A DNA stretch of 64,000 bases from M3007 sp964484205 (GTDB lineage: Bacteria > Bacteroidota > Bacteroidia > Chitinophagales > Saprospiraceae). The DNA is taken from the NCBI GenBank assembly GCA_964484205.1, contig CAZAEZ010000001.1:186001-250000 (forward strand), in the 5' to 3' direction. The notes beneath the pieces were generated by a model. The model saw only the letters and a list, made by a program, of their open reading frames with translations, did not search any database and was not told the origin of the DNA. Made by a program: the position numbers and the translations under genes. Shown piece after piece: positions 1 through 8,323 of this stretch; positions within the stretch are counted from its first letter, which is position 1; each line of letters opens with the position of its first letter.

Positions 1-312
1 ACCTTGTTTCAGGCTGAGTTTGAACGCCGGTGGGCTGAAATGGGAACGGCGACTCAGGAACTTGCCGGAATTCGTTTTGAAATCTTTCCAAATCCGACCA
101 CCGACCATGTGGTAGTCCGGAAAAACAGCGCAGGTTTTTGGTCGGGAGACTATGAAATTTATTCCGGTTCAGGCCGGTTGGTCGCTTCCGGTTTTTATCC
201 CGGAGCAGGTGCAGTGATCAGCCTGTCGGCACTGCCGCAGGGCAGTTATATTATTTCCTTAAAAACAGATCATGGAATCGCCGCTTTTCCGGTTCAAACG
301 CTTCGGCATTGA
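1..312 (+). CDS. C-terminal fragment of a T9SS-secreted protein
   Basis: Only the last roughly 104 codons are present; the gene begins upstream of the window. The visible part is a type A T9SS sorting domain: it opens with the FEIFPNPTTD motif (IFPNP is the usual signature), continues as short beta strands, and contains LPQGSYIISLK, the usual LxxGxYxxxl strand near the C-terminus. Such domains direct proteins through the type IX outer-membrane translocon and are then cleaved. The catalytic or binding part of the protein lies outside the window, so its function cannot be named. The end of this gene overlaps the start of the next by 41 bp. Confidence 0.8.
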   Translation, partial: TLFQAEFERRWAEMGTATQELAGIRFEIFPNPTTDHVVVRKNSAGFWSGDYEIYSGSGRLVASGFYPGAGAVISLSALPQGSYIISLKTDHGIAAFPVQTLRH

Positions 313-997
313 GCAACGCGAAGTGGCGCAACGGGTCGGTACCGACGGGGTATTGCTGGGCGCCTGGGCGCCGGTTGCCCACCGGCCAACGCGCATGCTG
401 GATATCGGGACCGGCACCGGACTGATTGCTTTGTTCGTGGCACAGCGTACGGAGCACTTTCCGGTGGAAAAAATTATTGGCGTGGATATCCACCCGCCTT
501 CTGTTCGATGTGCACAACGCAATTTTCAGGCTTCGCCGTGGGCCGGGCGGCTTTCCGCAGTGCATGCTGCGGTCCAGGATTATTACCCTGGGGATGGTTC
601 CCTGTTTGATTTGATTGTAAGCAATCCGCCATTTTTCACTGCGGGTATTCCGGCTCCACGGGGTGAACGCCGCATCGGGCGAATGGCTGAATACCTTAAC
701 CCGGAGGCGCTGGTGCTGGCGGTTCGCCGCTTAATCAGCCCCGTCGGTCTGTTTTGTACCATTTTGCCGCCTGCCGAAGGACGGCGTTTATGTGAGTTGG
801 CAGCTTGCCATGGCTTGTACTGCACCCAAACCAGCGCCGTATTTTCCCGGCCCGGCAAACCTGTTGAGCGACTGCTATTACAATTTGAAACCCGGCCCTT
901 GGCATTCGAACGCAGTGCAATCACAATTTACGACCGCCCAGGATTCTATTCTGAAGCATTCAGGACACTGACCCATGCATTTTATGTCGGGCACTAA
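272..997 (+). CDS. trmN6: tRNA1(Val) (adenine(37)-N6)-methyltransferase, TrmN6/YfiC family
   Basis: A 241-residue SAM-dependent methyltransferase. The N-terminus FRFKRFGIEQ followed by VGTDGVLLGAWA is characteristic of the YfiC/TrmN6 family. Motif I is LDIGTGTGLIAL (residues about 43-54), the acidic residue of motif II is in GVDIH, and the catalytic NPPFF motif of N6-adenine methyltransferases is at about residue 119. The family methylates A37 of tRNA1(Val). The ATG at 272 is preferred because the conserved N-terminal block begins directly after it, even though this puts the start inside the upstream gene, in another frame. The product is probably translated by coupling with the upstream gene. 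Confidence 0.88.
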   Translation: MESPLFRFKRFGIEQREVAQRVGTDGVLLGAWAPVAHRPTRMLDIGTGTGLIALFVAQRTEHFPVEKIIGVDIHPPSVRCAQRNFQASPWAGRLSAVHAAVQDYYPGDGSLFDLIVSNPPFFTAGIPAPRGERRIGRMAEYLNPEALVLAVRRLISPVGLFCTILPPAEGRRLCELAACHGLYCTQTSAVFSRPGKPVERLLLQFETRPLAFERSAITIYDRPGFYSEAFRTLTHAFYVGH

Positions 998-1004
998 AAA
1001 AAAT

Positions 1005-1033
1005 GAGGGAAATCCGTTGGTTGGATTTCCCTC
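1005..1033. terminator. Hairpin terminator between convergent genes
   Basis: A perfect 11-bp stem (GAGGGAAATCC with its complement) closes a 7-nt loop. On the - strand the stem is followed by a run of T residues, so it best serves the - strand gene ending at 1094. It can also stop transcription from trmN6. Confidence 0.75.
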
Positions 1034-1093
1034 TTAAACCTTAAAGAACGGCCAATTGGAATTGGCTGTTGAAGAGAAAAAGTAATAAGTGAA

Positions 1094-1354
1094 TTAGTGT
1101 GTGCTGGTTGTATTTTCTTCTTCTAAAATTTTCAGCGCGTAATTTAAAATAGTTGGATCATCCAGATGAACAATGCCGCCATTGGGTCCCGGTTCAAGAT
1201 GCCACTCCACGATTTCACCGTCTTTGTATTTATGTGCCCCGAAGTAGTTACGAATGGTTTGTTCGTCAAGATTAAGGTCCTGGGCAATCCGGGCGATGCT
1301 GCCGGTTGGCAATGCATGTTTGATGCGGCGGAGCTCCTCAAAAGTAATATTCAT
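1094..1354 (-). CDS. Small helix-turn-helix DNA-binding-type protein
   Basis: An 86-residue acidic protein. Residues about 15-40 read as a helix-turn-helix: GSIARIAQDLNLDEQTIRNYFGA resembles the HTH of resolvase/MarR-like regulators, with an alanine and leucine core and a recognition helix. The second half (HLEPGPNGGIVHLDDPTILNYAL) resembles short proteins found widely in Bacteroidota and annotated only as DNA-binding proteins. No partner or target can be seen. It is a single gene with its own terminator. Confidence 0.65.
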   Translation of the reverse strand: MNITFEELRRIKHALPTGSIARIAQDLNLDEQTIRNYFGAHKYKDGEIVEWHLEPGPNGGIVHLDDPTILNYALKILEEENTTSTH

Positions 1355-1560
1355 ACCCTCAGATTTTGGTTAACAAAATATTTTCAGCCTGTTGTAGCAC
1401 TGAATTTTATTCCTGCCTAAGGTATGCCGAATATGAAAGAAAAAACAAGCAGAACCGCAAAAAATTTTTCAATTCACAGGTAAAATTTCAGATGCCATAT
1501 CTTTACCCGGCTTTCGGCCCGAGGCCAACTTCAAATCCCACTTTTGCTCAACCTGCGCAC

Positions 1561-2682
1561 ATGTATTTGCACATTGTTTCCTTCGACATTCCTTATCCGG
1601 CAAACTACGGCGGGGTTATTGTCATCTTCAACCAAATCAAAGCCTTACATAAATTAGGTGTCAACGTAATTCTGCATTGCTTCCAGTATGGCGATCGCCA
1701 GCCGCAGGAGGAATTGGAAAAATACTGCCACGAAGTCCACTATTATCCACGAAGCCGTGCTTTCTGGTATCAGTTGAGCATTCTGCCGTTTATCATGCGA
1801 ACCCGCCAAAAGCGGGCCTTGCTCCGGCGGTTGCGGAAAGACGATTATCCGATCCTGTTCGAGGGTATGCATACGGCCTCTTACGTTTGGCACAAACGCT
1901 TGCGCGGCCGTCAGAAAATTGTGCGCATGCACAATGTCGAATGGCAATATTATGAAGGCCTGTCACAGCTGGCCGAACCGGTCACCGAAAAACTGTACTA
2001 CCTGATCGAAAGTGTACGCCTCCAACGGATAGAGCCAAAAGTTGTCCTGCACAGCGATGAGATACTTACGCTCTCCACCATCGACCAGGCCTATTACCGG
2101 CAAATGAAAGCCAACACACATTTGATCCCTGCGTTTCACCCCAATGTCGCGGTGGAATGCCAGACGGGCAGAGGTGAATATGTGCTGTTCCATGGGAAAT
2201 TAAGTGTGCCGGATAATGAACGTTCGGCCATCTGGCTGATCACCGAGGTCTTTTCCAAAATCGACATTCCGTTTGTCGTTGCCGGCATGGAACCAAGCTA
2301 CCGCCTGCGGGAAATTGTCGCAAAATATGACCACGTGTCCCTGATTGAAAATCCGGATGAAAAACACATGGTCGACCTTATAAAAAATGCACACATAAAC
2401 CTGCTGATCTCCTTCCAACAAGCCGGCATCAAGTTAAAACTGCTCAATGCGCTGTTTCGCGGCCGCTTTTGTATTGTCAACGATCCCATGGTCAGCGGGA
2501 TGGACCTGAAAGCCCTTTGCTACGTGCGCAATTCCGCTGCTGCGATCAAACAAACGCTTGAAGCGCTGATCAATGCGCCGTTTGAACAAAGCAAAATAAA
2601 TGATCGTAAAGCCGTGCTGGGGGAACAGTTTTCCAATGAAGAGAATGCAAAAAAACTTATGGAACTGATCAAATTTAATTGA
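1561..2682 (+). CDS. Glycosyltransferase, GT-B fold (GT4-like)
   Basis: A 373-residue protein. The ATG at 1561 was chosen because the first beta strand of a GT-B N-terminal domain (LHIVSFDIPYPANYGG, then a helix and ALHKLGVNVILHCF) starts immediately there. The frame stays open upstream to 1366, but that extension is low-complexity and unlike the family. The linker contains IVRMHNVEWQYY, and the C-terminal Rossmann half starts near VLFHGKLSVPDNE and includes FVVAGMEP. The usual EX7E motif is weak (GIKLKLLNALFRGRF region). The acceptor is unknown; a cell-surface glycan is the likely product. Confidence 0.75.
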   Translation: MYLHIVSFDIPYPANYGGVIVIFNQIKALHKLGVNVILHCFQYGDRQPQEELEKYCHEVHYYPRSRAFWYQLSILPFIMRTRQKRALLRRLRKDDYPILFEGMHTASYVWHKRLRGRQKIVRMHNVEWQYYEGLSQLAEPVTEKLYYLIESVRLQRIEPKVVLHSDEILTLSTIDQAYYRQMKANTHLIPAFHPNVAVECQTGRGEYVLFHGKLSVPDNERSAIWLITEVFSKIDIPFVVAGMEPSYRLREIVAKYDHVSLIENPDEKHMVDLIKNAHINLLISFQQAGIKLKLLNALFRGRFCIVNDPMVSGMDLKALCYVRNSAAAIKQTLEALINAPFEQSKINDRKAVLGEQFSNEENAKKLMELIKFN

Positions 2683-2756
2683 TTTTCAATAATCATTGAA
2701 AATTCTGAACAATTGCCCTGCAGGCTGGTTCTGAAACAATCGAAGCAAATCTGACA

Positions 2757-3983
2757 ATGCCGCTAAATACGAATGCTATGCGAGGCGCCGCCCAGTTGGA
2801 ACTTATCCTGAAAAACCCTGAACTCAGCACACGACACCGTGCTATTGCCGACAAGGTTGTGAACCTGCAACGGATCAGCCCGGAAGACGGGCTTTTTCTG
2901 TTCGAAGCGGCGGACTTGCCATTTGTGGGCGCGTTAGCCAATTTTGTCCGGGAACACAAAAACGCCAACCACACGTTTTTCAACCGGAATTTCCACATCG
3001 AACCCACCAACCTCTGCGTTTACGATTGCAAATTTTGCTCCTACTCCCGGCTGATCAAGCAACGCAGCGACGCCGATGCCTGGACGTTTTCCATGGACGA
3101 CATGATGGATATCGTGCGGAAATACGATGATCAACCCGTTACGGAAGTCCACATTGTCGGCGGCGTTTTACCGCAGTACGACCTGAAATTTTACCAGGAG
3201 TTTTTTCAAAAAATAAAATCGCACCGGCCTGAACTCCACATCAAAGCCCTCACCCCGGTGGAATACCATTACATTTTTAAAAAAGGAAAAGTGTCGTATG
3301 CCGAAGGTATGCGGCTCATGCAGGAGGCCGGATTGGACAGCATGCCTGGCGGCGGCGCAGAAATTTTCGACCCGGAAATCCGGAACAAAATTGCCGCCGA
3401 CAAATGCACTGCCGAACAATGGCTCGAAATACACCGGGTATGGCATGAATTGGGCGGCCGTTCCAACGCCACCATCCTGTACGGGCACATTGAGGAATAC
3501 CGGCACCGCATCGACCACATGGAACAACTGCGGCAGCTGCAGGATCAAACCGGCGGGTTTCAGACATTCATCCCGTTGAAATTCCGGAACCAGGCCAATC
3601 AGATGAGCCATGTGTCGGAAGTTACAGGCGTTGAAGATTTGAGAAACTATGCAATCAGCCGTATTTATCTCGACAATTTTGATCATATCAAAGCCTACTG
3701 GCCCATGATAGGCCGCTCGCTGGCACAATTGGCGCTGGCATTTGGGGTAGATGATATCGACGGTACCATCGACGATACCACAAAAATTTATTCCATGGCG
3801 GGCGCCGAGGAGCAAACCCCGGTACTCAGCACCCAACAACTTGTCGAACTGATCCGTAGGGTAGGGCGGCAACCAATCGAACGGGATACGCTCTACCATG
3901 TTATCCAGGATTATTCCGACGTGGAGTTTGCCGAGGAAAAGCAATGGCGTGGATACCTTGACCTGCCTGTAGTTCAACCCTGA
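2757..3983 (+). CDS. mqnE: Aminofutalosine synthase (radical SAM)
   Basis: A 408-residue radical SAM enzyme. The [4Fe-4S] cysteines are C87, C91 and C94 (CVYDCKFC, CX3CX2C), preceded by NFHIEPTNL. The order of motifs that follows, VHIVGGVLPQ, PGGGAEIF, ATILYGHIEEYRHRI and QTFIPLKFRNQ, fits MqnE rather than the related MqnC. MqnE joins 3-[(1-carboxyvinyl)oxy]benzoate to S-adenosylmethionine to give 6-amino-6-deoxyfutalosine in the futalosine route to menaquinone. mqnA, which makes that substrate, lies 14 bp downstream, so the two form an operon. mqnB, mqnC and mqnD are not in the window. Confidence 0.92.
   Translation: MPLNTNAMRGAAQLELILKNPELSTRHRAIADKVVNLQRISPEDGLFLFEAADLPFVGALANFVREHKNANHTFFNRNFHIEPTNLCVYDCKFCSYSRLIKQRSDADAWTFSMDDMMDIVRKYDDQPVTEVHIVGGVLPQYDLKFYQEFFQKIKSHRPELHIKALTPVEYHYIFKKGKVSYAEGMRLMQEAGLDSMPGGGAEIFDPEIRNKIAADKCTAEQWLEIHRVWHELGGRSNATILYGHIEEYRHRIDHMEQLRQLQDQTGGFQTFIPLKFRNQANQMSHVSEVTGVEDLRNYAISRIYLDNFDHIKAYWPMIGRSLAQLALAFGVDDIDGTIDDTTKIYSMAGAEEQTPVLSTQQLVELIRRVGRQPIERDTLYHVIQDYSDVEFAEEKQWRGYLDLPVVQP
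3859..3866 (+). other. KOPS-like octamer GGGTAGGG
   Basis: Matches GGGNAGGG and points rightwards, toward the dif-like site at 18.4 kb. It lies inside mqnE, on the coding strand. Confidence 0.5.
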
Positions 3984-3997
3984 ATAATTTTCAACTT

Positions 3998-4789
3998 ATG
4001 CAAAAATTGCGCTTAACGGCAGTCAGTTACCTCAATACCAAACCCTTTATCTACGGTATTTTCAGGGGATCGTTGTCCGATGAAATTGAACTCAGCCTGG
4101 ACATCCCTTCCGTTTGTGCACAAAAACTGGCTGATGGCCGTGCGGATATCGCCCTGACGCCGGTAGCCATTCTGCCCAGCCTTCCGCAAGCCTATCTGGT
4201 ATCCGATTATTGCATCGGCGCTACCGGCCCGGTTAAAACGGTTTGCCTGTTTTCGGAAAAACCCGTTCAGGAAATAACCCGTTTGTACCTTGATTTTCAC
4301 TCAAAAACCTCCGCCACGCTGGCCCCGATTCTGTGCCGGGAGGTATGGGGCATCCAACCGGAATTGCTCGTTGCGACCGAAGGTTTTGAAAAAAACATCC
4401 AGGGCAATACGGCCGGGCTGGTTATCGGCGACCGGGCAATTGGCCTGGAAAAACGCTTCCCGTTTGTTTATGACCTGGGGGAAGCCTGGAAACAATGGAC
4501 CGGATTGCCCTTTGTTTTTGCTGCCTGGGTTAGCACCAAACCCTTACCGCCGGATTTTTTGGCCCGGTTTAATGCAGCACTACAACTTGGTATTGCGCAT
4601 ATTCCCGAATTGACGCAGATCATCCCGGGAATCCCCGGCTTCGACATGACGGCCTATTTCCAGGAAAACATTAGCTACGAACTGGACGAAGCCAAGTGGC
4701 AGGGTTTGCAGCGGTTTTTGAACCTGTTGCCCAAAGCAGGCCAATACACGGTGCAGCGGATGGCGCCTGCCGCGCTGCGCTCCATGTAA
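3998..4789 (+). CDS. mqnA: Chorismate dehydratase
   Basis: A 263-residue protein with a periplasmic-binding-protein-like fold. The N-terminus LTAVSYLNTKPFIYG is the MqnA signature. It is followed by DIPSVCAQKLADGRADIALTPVA and, later, GLVIGDRAIGLE and WTGLPFVFAAWV. MqnA dehydrates chorismate to 3-[(1-carboxyvinyl)oxy]benzoate, the first step of futalosine-dependent menaquinone synthesis. It has no signal peptide and acts in the cytoplasm. It follows mqnE by 14 bp, so the product of this gene feeds the enzyme encoded just upstream. Confidence 0.92.
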   Translation: MQKLRLTAVSYLNTKPFIYGIFRGSLSDEIELSLDIPSVCAQKLADGRADIALTPVAILPSLPQAYLVSDYCIGATGPVKTVCLFSEKPVQEITRLYLDFHSKTSATLAPILCREVWGIQPELLVATEGFEKNIQGNTAGLVIGDRAIGLEKRFPFVYDLGEAWKQWTGLPFVFAAWVSTKPLPPDFLARFNAALQLGIAHIPELTQIIPGIPGFDMTAYFQENISYELDEAKWQGLQRFLNLLPKAGQYTVQRMAPAALRSM

Positions 4790-4882
4790 ATTGTATCGGC
4801 TGCGACATCTTAGCGTGTAAATCTTCCGGCGGAAAACCACTGCGTAGGCACATGCGTTTACAAATGAAAACAACCTTTCATT

Positions 4883-5563
4883 ATGCGTTCACTCTTTTTT
4901 TTATTGGCTTTTTCATTATTCGGCGCATCCTGCCATTCGGCCCAGGAAAGCGCTTCCAAAGAAAATTCTATGGCAACCTCACCGGCAACTTCAGCAACGA
5001 ACAATACCCCTTCCGATAGCACTCAAACACAAATCGCTACCCTGGGTGGGGGGTGCTTCTGGTGTATTGAAGCGGTTTACCTCGAGTTAAACGGCGTACT
5101 CAAAGTGGAAAGCGGGTATTCCGGCGGGCACGTGGCCAACCCGACGTACAAAGCCGTTACTTCCGGAACCACGGGGCATGCCGAAGTCGCTCAAATCACC
5201 TTCGACCCGTCCGTTGTTTCCTTTGAAGAAATTCTGGAAGTGTTCTTTACCGTCCACGATCCAACCACGCTCAACCGCCAGGGCAACGACGTGGGCACAC
5301 AGTACCGTTCCGTTATTTTTTATCATTCGCCGGAACAGAAAAAAATTGCCGAGGCGGCTAAAACGGCTGCTGCCGAATTGTGGGATGACCCGGTAGTCAC
5401 GGAAATTGAATCTTTCGATAAATTCTACAAAGCGGAAGATTACCACCAGAACTATTACAAGGAAAACCCGTATCAGCCTTACTGTGTGTACGTCGTTGGT
5501 CCTAAAGTGAAAAAATTCCGCGAGCAATTCAAGGCGAAACTCAAGCAGTCGAACCGGGAATGA
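4883..5563 (+). CDS. msrA: Peptide-methionine (S)-S-oxide reductase, lipoprotein form
   Basis: A 226-residue MsrA. The N-terminus has a hydrophobic stretch ending in a lipobox (LFGASC, lipidated Cys17), then a Ser/Thr/Ala-rich linker, then the catalytic motif GGGCFWCIE with the nucleophile at Cys58. Other family motifs are GYSGGH, HAEVAQITFDP, FFTVHDPTTLNRQGND and VGTQYRSVIFYH. It reduces methionine S-sulfoxide in proteins. The lipobox places it in the periplasm or at the outer membrane, where it would repair envelope proteins. Reductant recycling presumably uses periplasmic thiols. No msrB is nearby. Confidence 0.93.
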   Translation: MRSLFFLLAFSLFGASCHSAQESASKENSMATSPATSATNNTPSDSTQTQIATLGGGCFWCIEAVYLELNGVLKVESGYSGGHVANPTYKAVTSGTTGHAEVAQITFDPSVVSFEEILEVFFTVHDPTTLNRQGNDVGTQYRSVIFYHSPEQKKIAEAAKTAAAELWDDPVVTEIESFDKFYKAEDYHQNYYKENPYQPYCVYVVGPKVKKFREQFKAKLKQSNRE

Positions 5564-5586
5564 TCCAAAACGCCATTTCCTTGTTG

Positions 5587-5594
5587 TACCTTTG
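5587..5594 (+). promoter_or_regulatory. Candidate Bacteroidota -7 element for nfu
   Basis: TACCTTTG matches the TAnnTTTG -7 consensus of the Bacteroidota primary sigma factor and lies 17 bp before the nfu ATG. I see no good TTG element at the -33 position. Confidence 0.4.
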
Positions 5595-5611
5595 TATCAA
5601 ATCATAAATAC

Positions 5612-5866
5612 ATGCAAACGACAGCAAAAGCCGATCTCCTGCTTCGGATTGAAGATGCACTCAGCAGCGTCCGTCCGCACCTTGTGGTCGATGGCGGCAA
5701 TGTGGAAGTAGTAGACGTGACTGATGATATGTGCGTAAAAATCCGCTGGGTTGGCATGTGCGAAACCTGCTCGATGTCGGCCATGACGCTACGGGCCGGT
5801 ATTGCCGAAGCGATCAGGGGAAAAATCCCGGAAATTGAACGTGTAGAAGCGGTTAACGGAATTTGA
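5612..5866 (+). CDS. NifU C-terminal-domain (Nfu) iron-sulfur carrier
   Basis: An 84-residue stand-alone NifU C-terminal domain. It has IEDALSSVRPHLVVDGGNVEVVDV, the usual start of the fold, and the cluster-binding CxxC in GMCETCSMSAMTLRAGI (Cys50 and Cys53). Nfu proteins hold and pass on assembled [4Fe-4S] clusters in the cytoplasm. It may serve radical SAM enzymes such as the MqnE and MoaA encoded in this window, but that is inference. It is transcribed alone and ends in a strong hairpin. Confidence 0.9.
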   Translation: MQTTAKADLLLRIEDALSSVRPHLVVDGGNVEVVDVTDDMCVKIRWVGMCETCSMSAMTLRAGIAEAIRGKIPEIERVEAVNGI

Positions 5867-5875
5867 TTCCAACTT

Positions 5876-5940
5876 TAGCATAAAAAAACGACACGCAGCA
5901 TGGCGTTGACTAACATGCTGCGTGTCGTTTTTTTATGCTA
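5876..5940. terminator. Long perfect hairpin, bidirectional terminator
   Basis: Two 27-nt arms, 5876-5902 and 5914-5940, are exact reverse complements around an 11-nt loop. A-runs and T-runs lie within the stem. It separates two convergent genes, and its right arm contains the TAG stop codon of the - strand gene ending at 5938. Confidence 0.85.
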
Positions 5941-8025
5941 AAACCGCATGCGCACCTGTACCTTCCAGGCGCTCTGCCTGCCGGTAAAACCGGAGTCGGT
6001 CACGGCTACTTTTTGAATAGTTTGTTCAAACCGGCTTTCCAGCCGAAGCCATTCGTTTATGCGCCAGCTCAGGTTGACAAAATACCGTGAACCACGTCCC
6101 GCAAAGCCCGGAATCGAAATTGCCGAAAACAAGTCGTTTTCGTAGGTGTAAATCCGGGCATCATAATTTGGCGTATCAAAAATCACATAACGTACCGAAC
6201 CGGAAAGCGGAAAGCCCATCGCCCGCACCACGGCTTCCTGGTAAGCCAGATACCCGCGCGACCAAGGGAGCGGGCCTTCCTTAAATTGGGTCCATTCCAC
6301 CCGGCTGCGCAACTCCAAAGCCGGGGCAACTTTGTAGGTAGCATGCAAGCGCAAACGCCCCCGTTTGTTATCCACCAAACCGGGAACTTCGGCAATCCCG
6401 CTGTTGCGTTCTTTGATTTCCAACTGCCAAAGCGCGTAAATAGTTACGTTGCGTTCGGGTTTCCAGGTCACCCGCCCCAGGTATTCGCTTCCGGTGGAGG
6501 GCGCATCCACCCCAAAGCGCAGCCAGGGATGTTTCCAAACATCCGCATAGGCGTTGATCTGCCATTTGCGGCCAAAACGCACATCGGCGCCGATGTACAC
6601 CCCTTCTTCATTGTTCGCCCCCGAGGTTTCGGCAAACGGCGCGGCATACACCGATTGGTAGTCGCGGCCCAGCCTGCGGTGCAAAACAGCCAGCGTGACA
6701 TGCCGTTGCGCGGCAAACAAAACGCCGTTAAGCATAGAAAGCCCGCCATTATCGCTGCGCGCAATTTCACCGAAAGCATACCAGTTTCGCTGCCGCCAGA
6801 AATAATCGAGGCTGCCGCCGGCGAGTTCGGTGCCCGTGAAAACAAATTGCCGGTACGGCGCCGTTGAAGGCTGCCAGGGCTTGTCGTAATGCAGATAAAC
6901 GGCATTTGCCGACACCTGTCCGTTTTTCCAGATTCGGGTAGCGGTGAGGCCGCCCACCCATTCTTCAATTTGTTTTTCATCGGCCCGCTCGGCCTCCGTC
7001 CGATGCAAACCGGAGAGTTGCAGCGAGGTGAAAACCGTTTCCGGGAAATCCTGGTCCGTCGAATCTTGCGCTGCAAGCACATTCCCGTCGCGCCGGCGCA
7101 AAGATGCCAGCGCTGTGAATTCCCAGTTTTTGCCCACACCAATCGTTGCTGCTGCGCCCCGGAGAAAATAAGCCTCGCCGAAGGAAGCATAGGGCCGAAT
7201 CTGCCGGCCGCCACGGGCAATCGACGTTGTTTCTGCCGATTTCCCTGGTGCAAATCCGGTTTGCAACAGCAGCCCCTGACCCATCCGGGCGGAGTAATCG
7301 CCCAGCACGACCGTTTTTACAGTTTTGTTTAAATCCTGAAGTGCGAAATGGGCGCTGTAAAAATCAAATCCATGTGCATTGCTGCCCCGGAAAAATGCCT
7401 CACCGGGATCATTTTCAGCGGTCAGGCCAAAGCGCATGCGGTTGTCGAAAGCATGGCGGTAGCGCAGGGCCCAGGTATTGGGTTCGCCTTCTACCGTACC
7501 GGTAAATCGTGCAGGGAAACGCCGTCCCCAGCGCAAGATAATTTCATCTTCTCCCTCAACAAATCCGCGCCAGAGGGATACGCTGCGGGTGTCGAGCCCG
7601 GTATTCACGCCGGCGAATGGCAGCATGCGGCGAATGTCGGTGAGTTCCCAGGCAGGAACCGCCTGCAATTCGTACACATTCAACAGGGGGCCGAAGGTGT
7701 TTCGGTAGGTCAGAAAATTTTCAATTTGAATTTCGTTGAGCAGATGCAGCCCCGTCAAATCTTCCCGGGTGGCCGTGTTGAGGTTGAGTGGCCGGAGACG
7801 CAGATTTTCCAGATATTCGAGCAGCAGTTGGGCGTCGGTTTCGGAAGCCTGTTCATTGTCACGGAAGAAATTTTCCAGCAGTTCGCCGGTGGTGGGGTCG
7901 TCCGATATTTGGGCATGCAAGCCCGTTGGGGAAATATTAAAAAAAACGGCGCAGAGAAAAGCTACCGTGTAGGAAACAATAGTTGAGTGGGCATAAAAGC
8001 GGGAAATCAAAAAGTGCATCAGCAT
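5938..8025 (-). CDS. Helix-hairpin-helix protein with outer-membrane barrel-like C-terminus
   Basis: A 695-residue protein read from ATG 8025 (an upstream TTG at 8088 is less likely). It has an N-terminal signal segment ending near GLHAQ. A ComEA-like helix-hairpin-helix region follows at about residues 60-140, with PLNLNTATREDLTGLHLLNEIQIENFLTYR and a second copy around LLNVYELQAVP. The remaining 500 residues alternate aromatic and polar strands (for example YALWQLEIKE, LRLHATYKV) and end in a strand finishing with F (KVQVRMRF), typical of an outer-membrane beta barrel. The family is common in Bacteroidota and has no established role. DNA binding or uptake at the surface is only a guess from the HhH region. 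Confidence 0.7.
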   Translation of the reverse strand: MLMHFLISRFYAHSTIVSYTVAFLCAVFFNISPTGLHAQISDDPTTGELLENFFRDNEQASETDAQLLLEYLENLRLRPLNLNTATREDLTGLHLLNEIQIENFLTYRNTFGPLLNVYELQAVPAWELTDIRRMLPFAGVNTGLDTRSVSLWRGFVEGEDEIILRWGRRFPARFTGTVEGEPNTWALRYRHAFDNRMRFGLTAENDPGEAFFRGSNAHGFDFYSAHFALQDLNKTVKTVVLGDYSARMGQGLLLQTGFAPGKSAETTSIARGGRQIRPYASFGEAYFLRGAAATIGVGKNWEFTALASLRRRDGNVLAAQDSTDQDFPETVFTSLQLSGLHRTEAERADEKQIEEWVGGLTATRIWKNGQVSANAVYLHYDKPWQPSTAPYRQFVFTGTELAGGSLDYFWRQRNWYAFGEIARSDNGGLSMLNGVLFAAQRHVTLAVLHRRLGRDYQSVYAAPFAETSGANNEEGVYIGADVRFGRKWQINAYADVWKHPWLRFGVDAPSTGSEYLGRVTWKPERNVTIYALWQLEIKERNSGIAEVPGLVDNKRGRLRLHATYKVAPALELRSRVEWTQFKEGPLPWSRGYLAYQEAVVRAMGFPLSGSVRYVIFDTPNYDARIYTYENDLFSAISIPGFAGRGSRYFVNLSWRINEWLRLESRFEQTIQKVAVTDSGFTGRQSAWKVQVRMRF

Positions 8026-8143
8026 TTGGTTTGGACCGCATTGATGAATAGGCCACAATGTAGAAAGGAAAAAACCGTTAACTTGCAAAAAGCAGGCTTC
8101 TGATACCGGTTTGGCAAAATTTGGATAAGCGGCACTGTTTTTA

Positions 8144-8304
8144 AGTGTTTGTCCAAATTTCCATGCTGCGCCGAAAGCGAGTGAATTTTATTTCAGGCAA
8201 GGCAGATTTTGCAGGCGTAGCCGGTCGTTACGGCGAAAAATCTAACGCAGCATGGAATAAAATTAGCCGCTTGGAGGCCAGTGATGGGAATTTGGACAAA
8301 CACT
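8144..8304. mobile_element. MITE-like palindromic element
   Basis: A 161-bp non-coding element. Its ends are 16-bp perfect inverted repeats (AGTGTTTGTCCAAATT at the left, complement at the right end). Nested pairs lie inside: CCATGCTGCG at 8161-8170 with its complement at 8246-8255, plus AATTTTATT/AATAAAATT and AGATTTT/AAAATCT. No transposase, clear target duplication or second copy is seen in the window. It occupies most of the 370-bp gap between the divergent genes at 8025 and 8396. Confidence 0.6.
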
Positions 8305-8323
8305 AAATTAAAAAAATGCAGTA

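Noticed and set aside
1366..1560. 65-codon upstream extension of the glycosyltransferase
   Set aside because: Low complexity and unlike the family; the fold begins at the ATG at 1561.
2682..2703. Short AT-rich hairpin before mqnE
   Set aside because: Only 9 bp of AT-rich stem with no T-run; too weak to call a terminator.
3168..3977. 269-codon - strand open frame opposite mqnE
   Set aside because: Antisense to a well-supported radical SAM gene, with no conserved motif.
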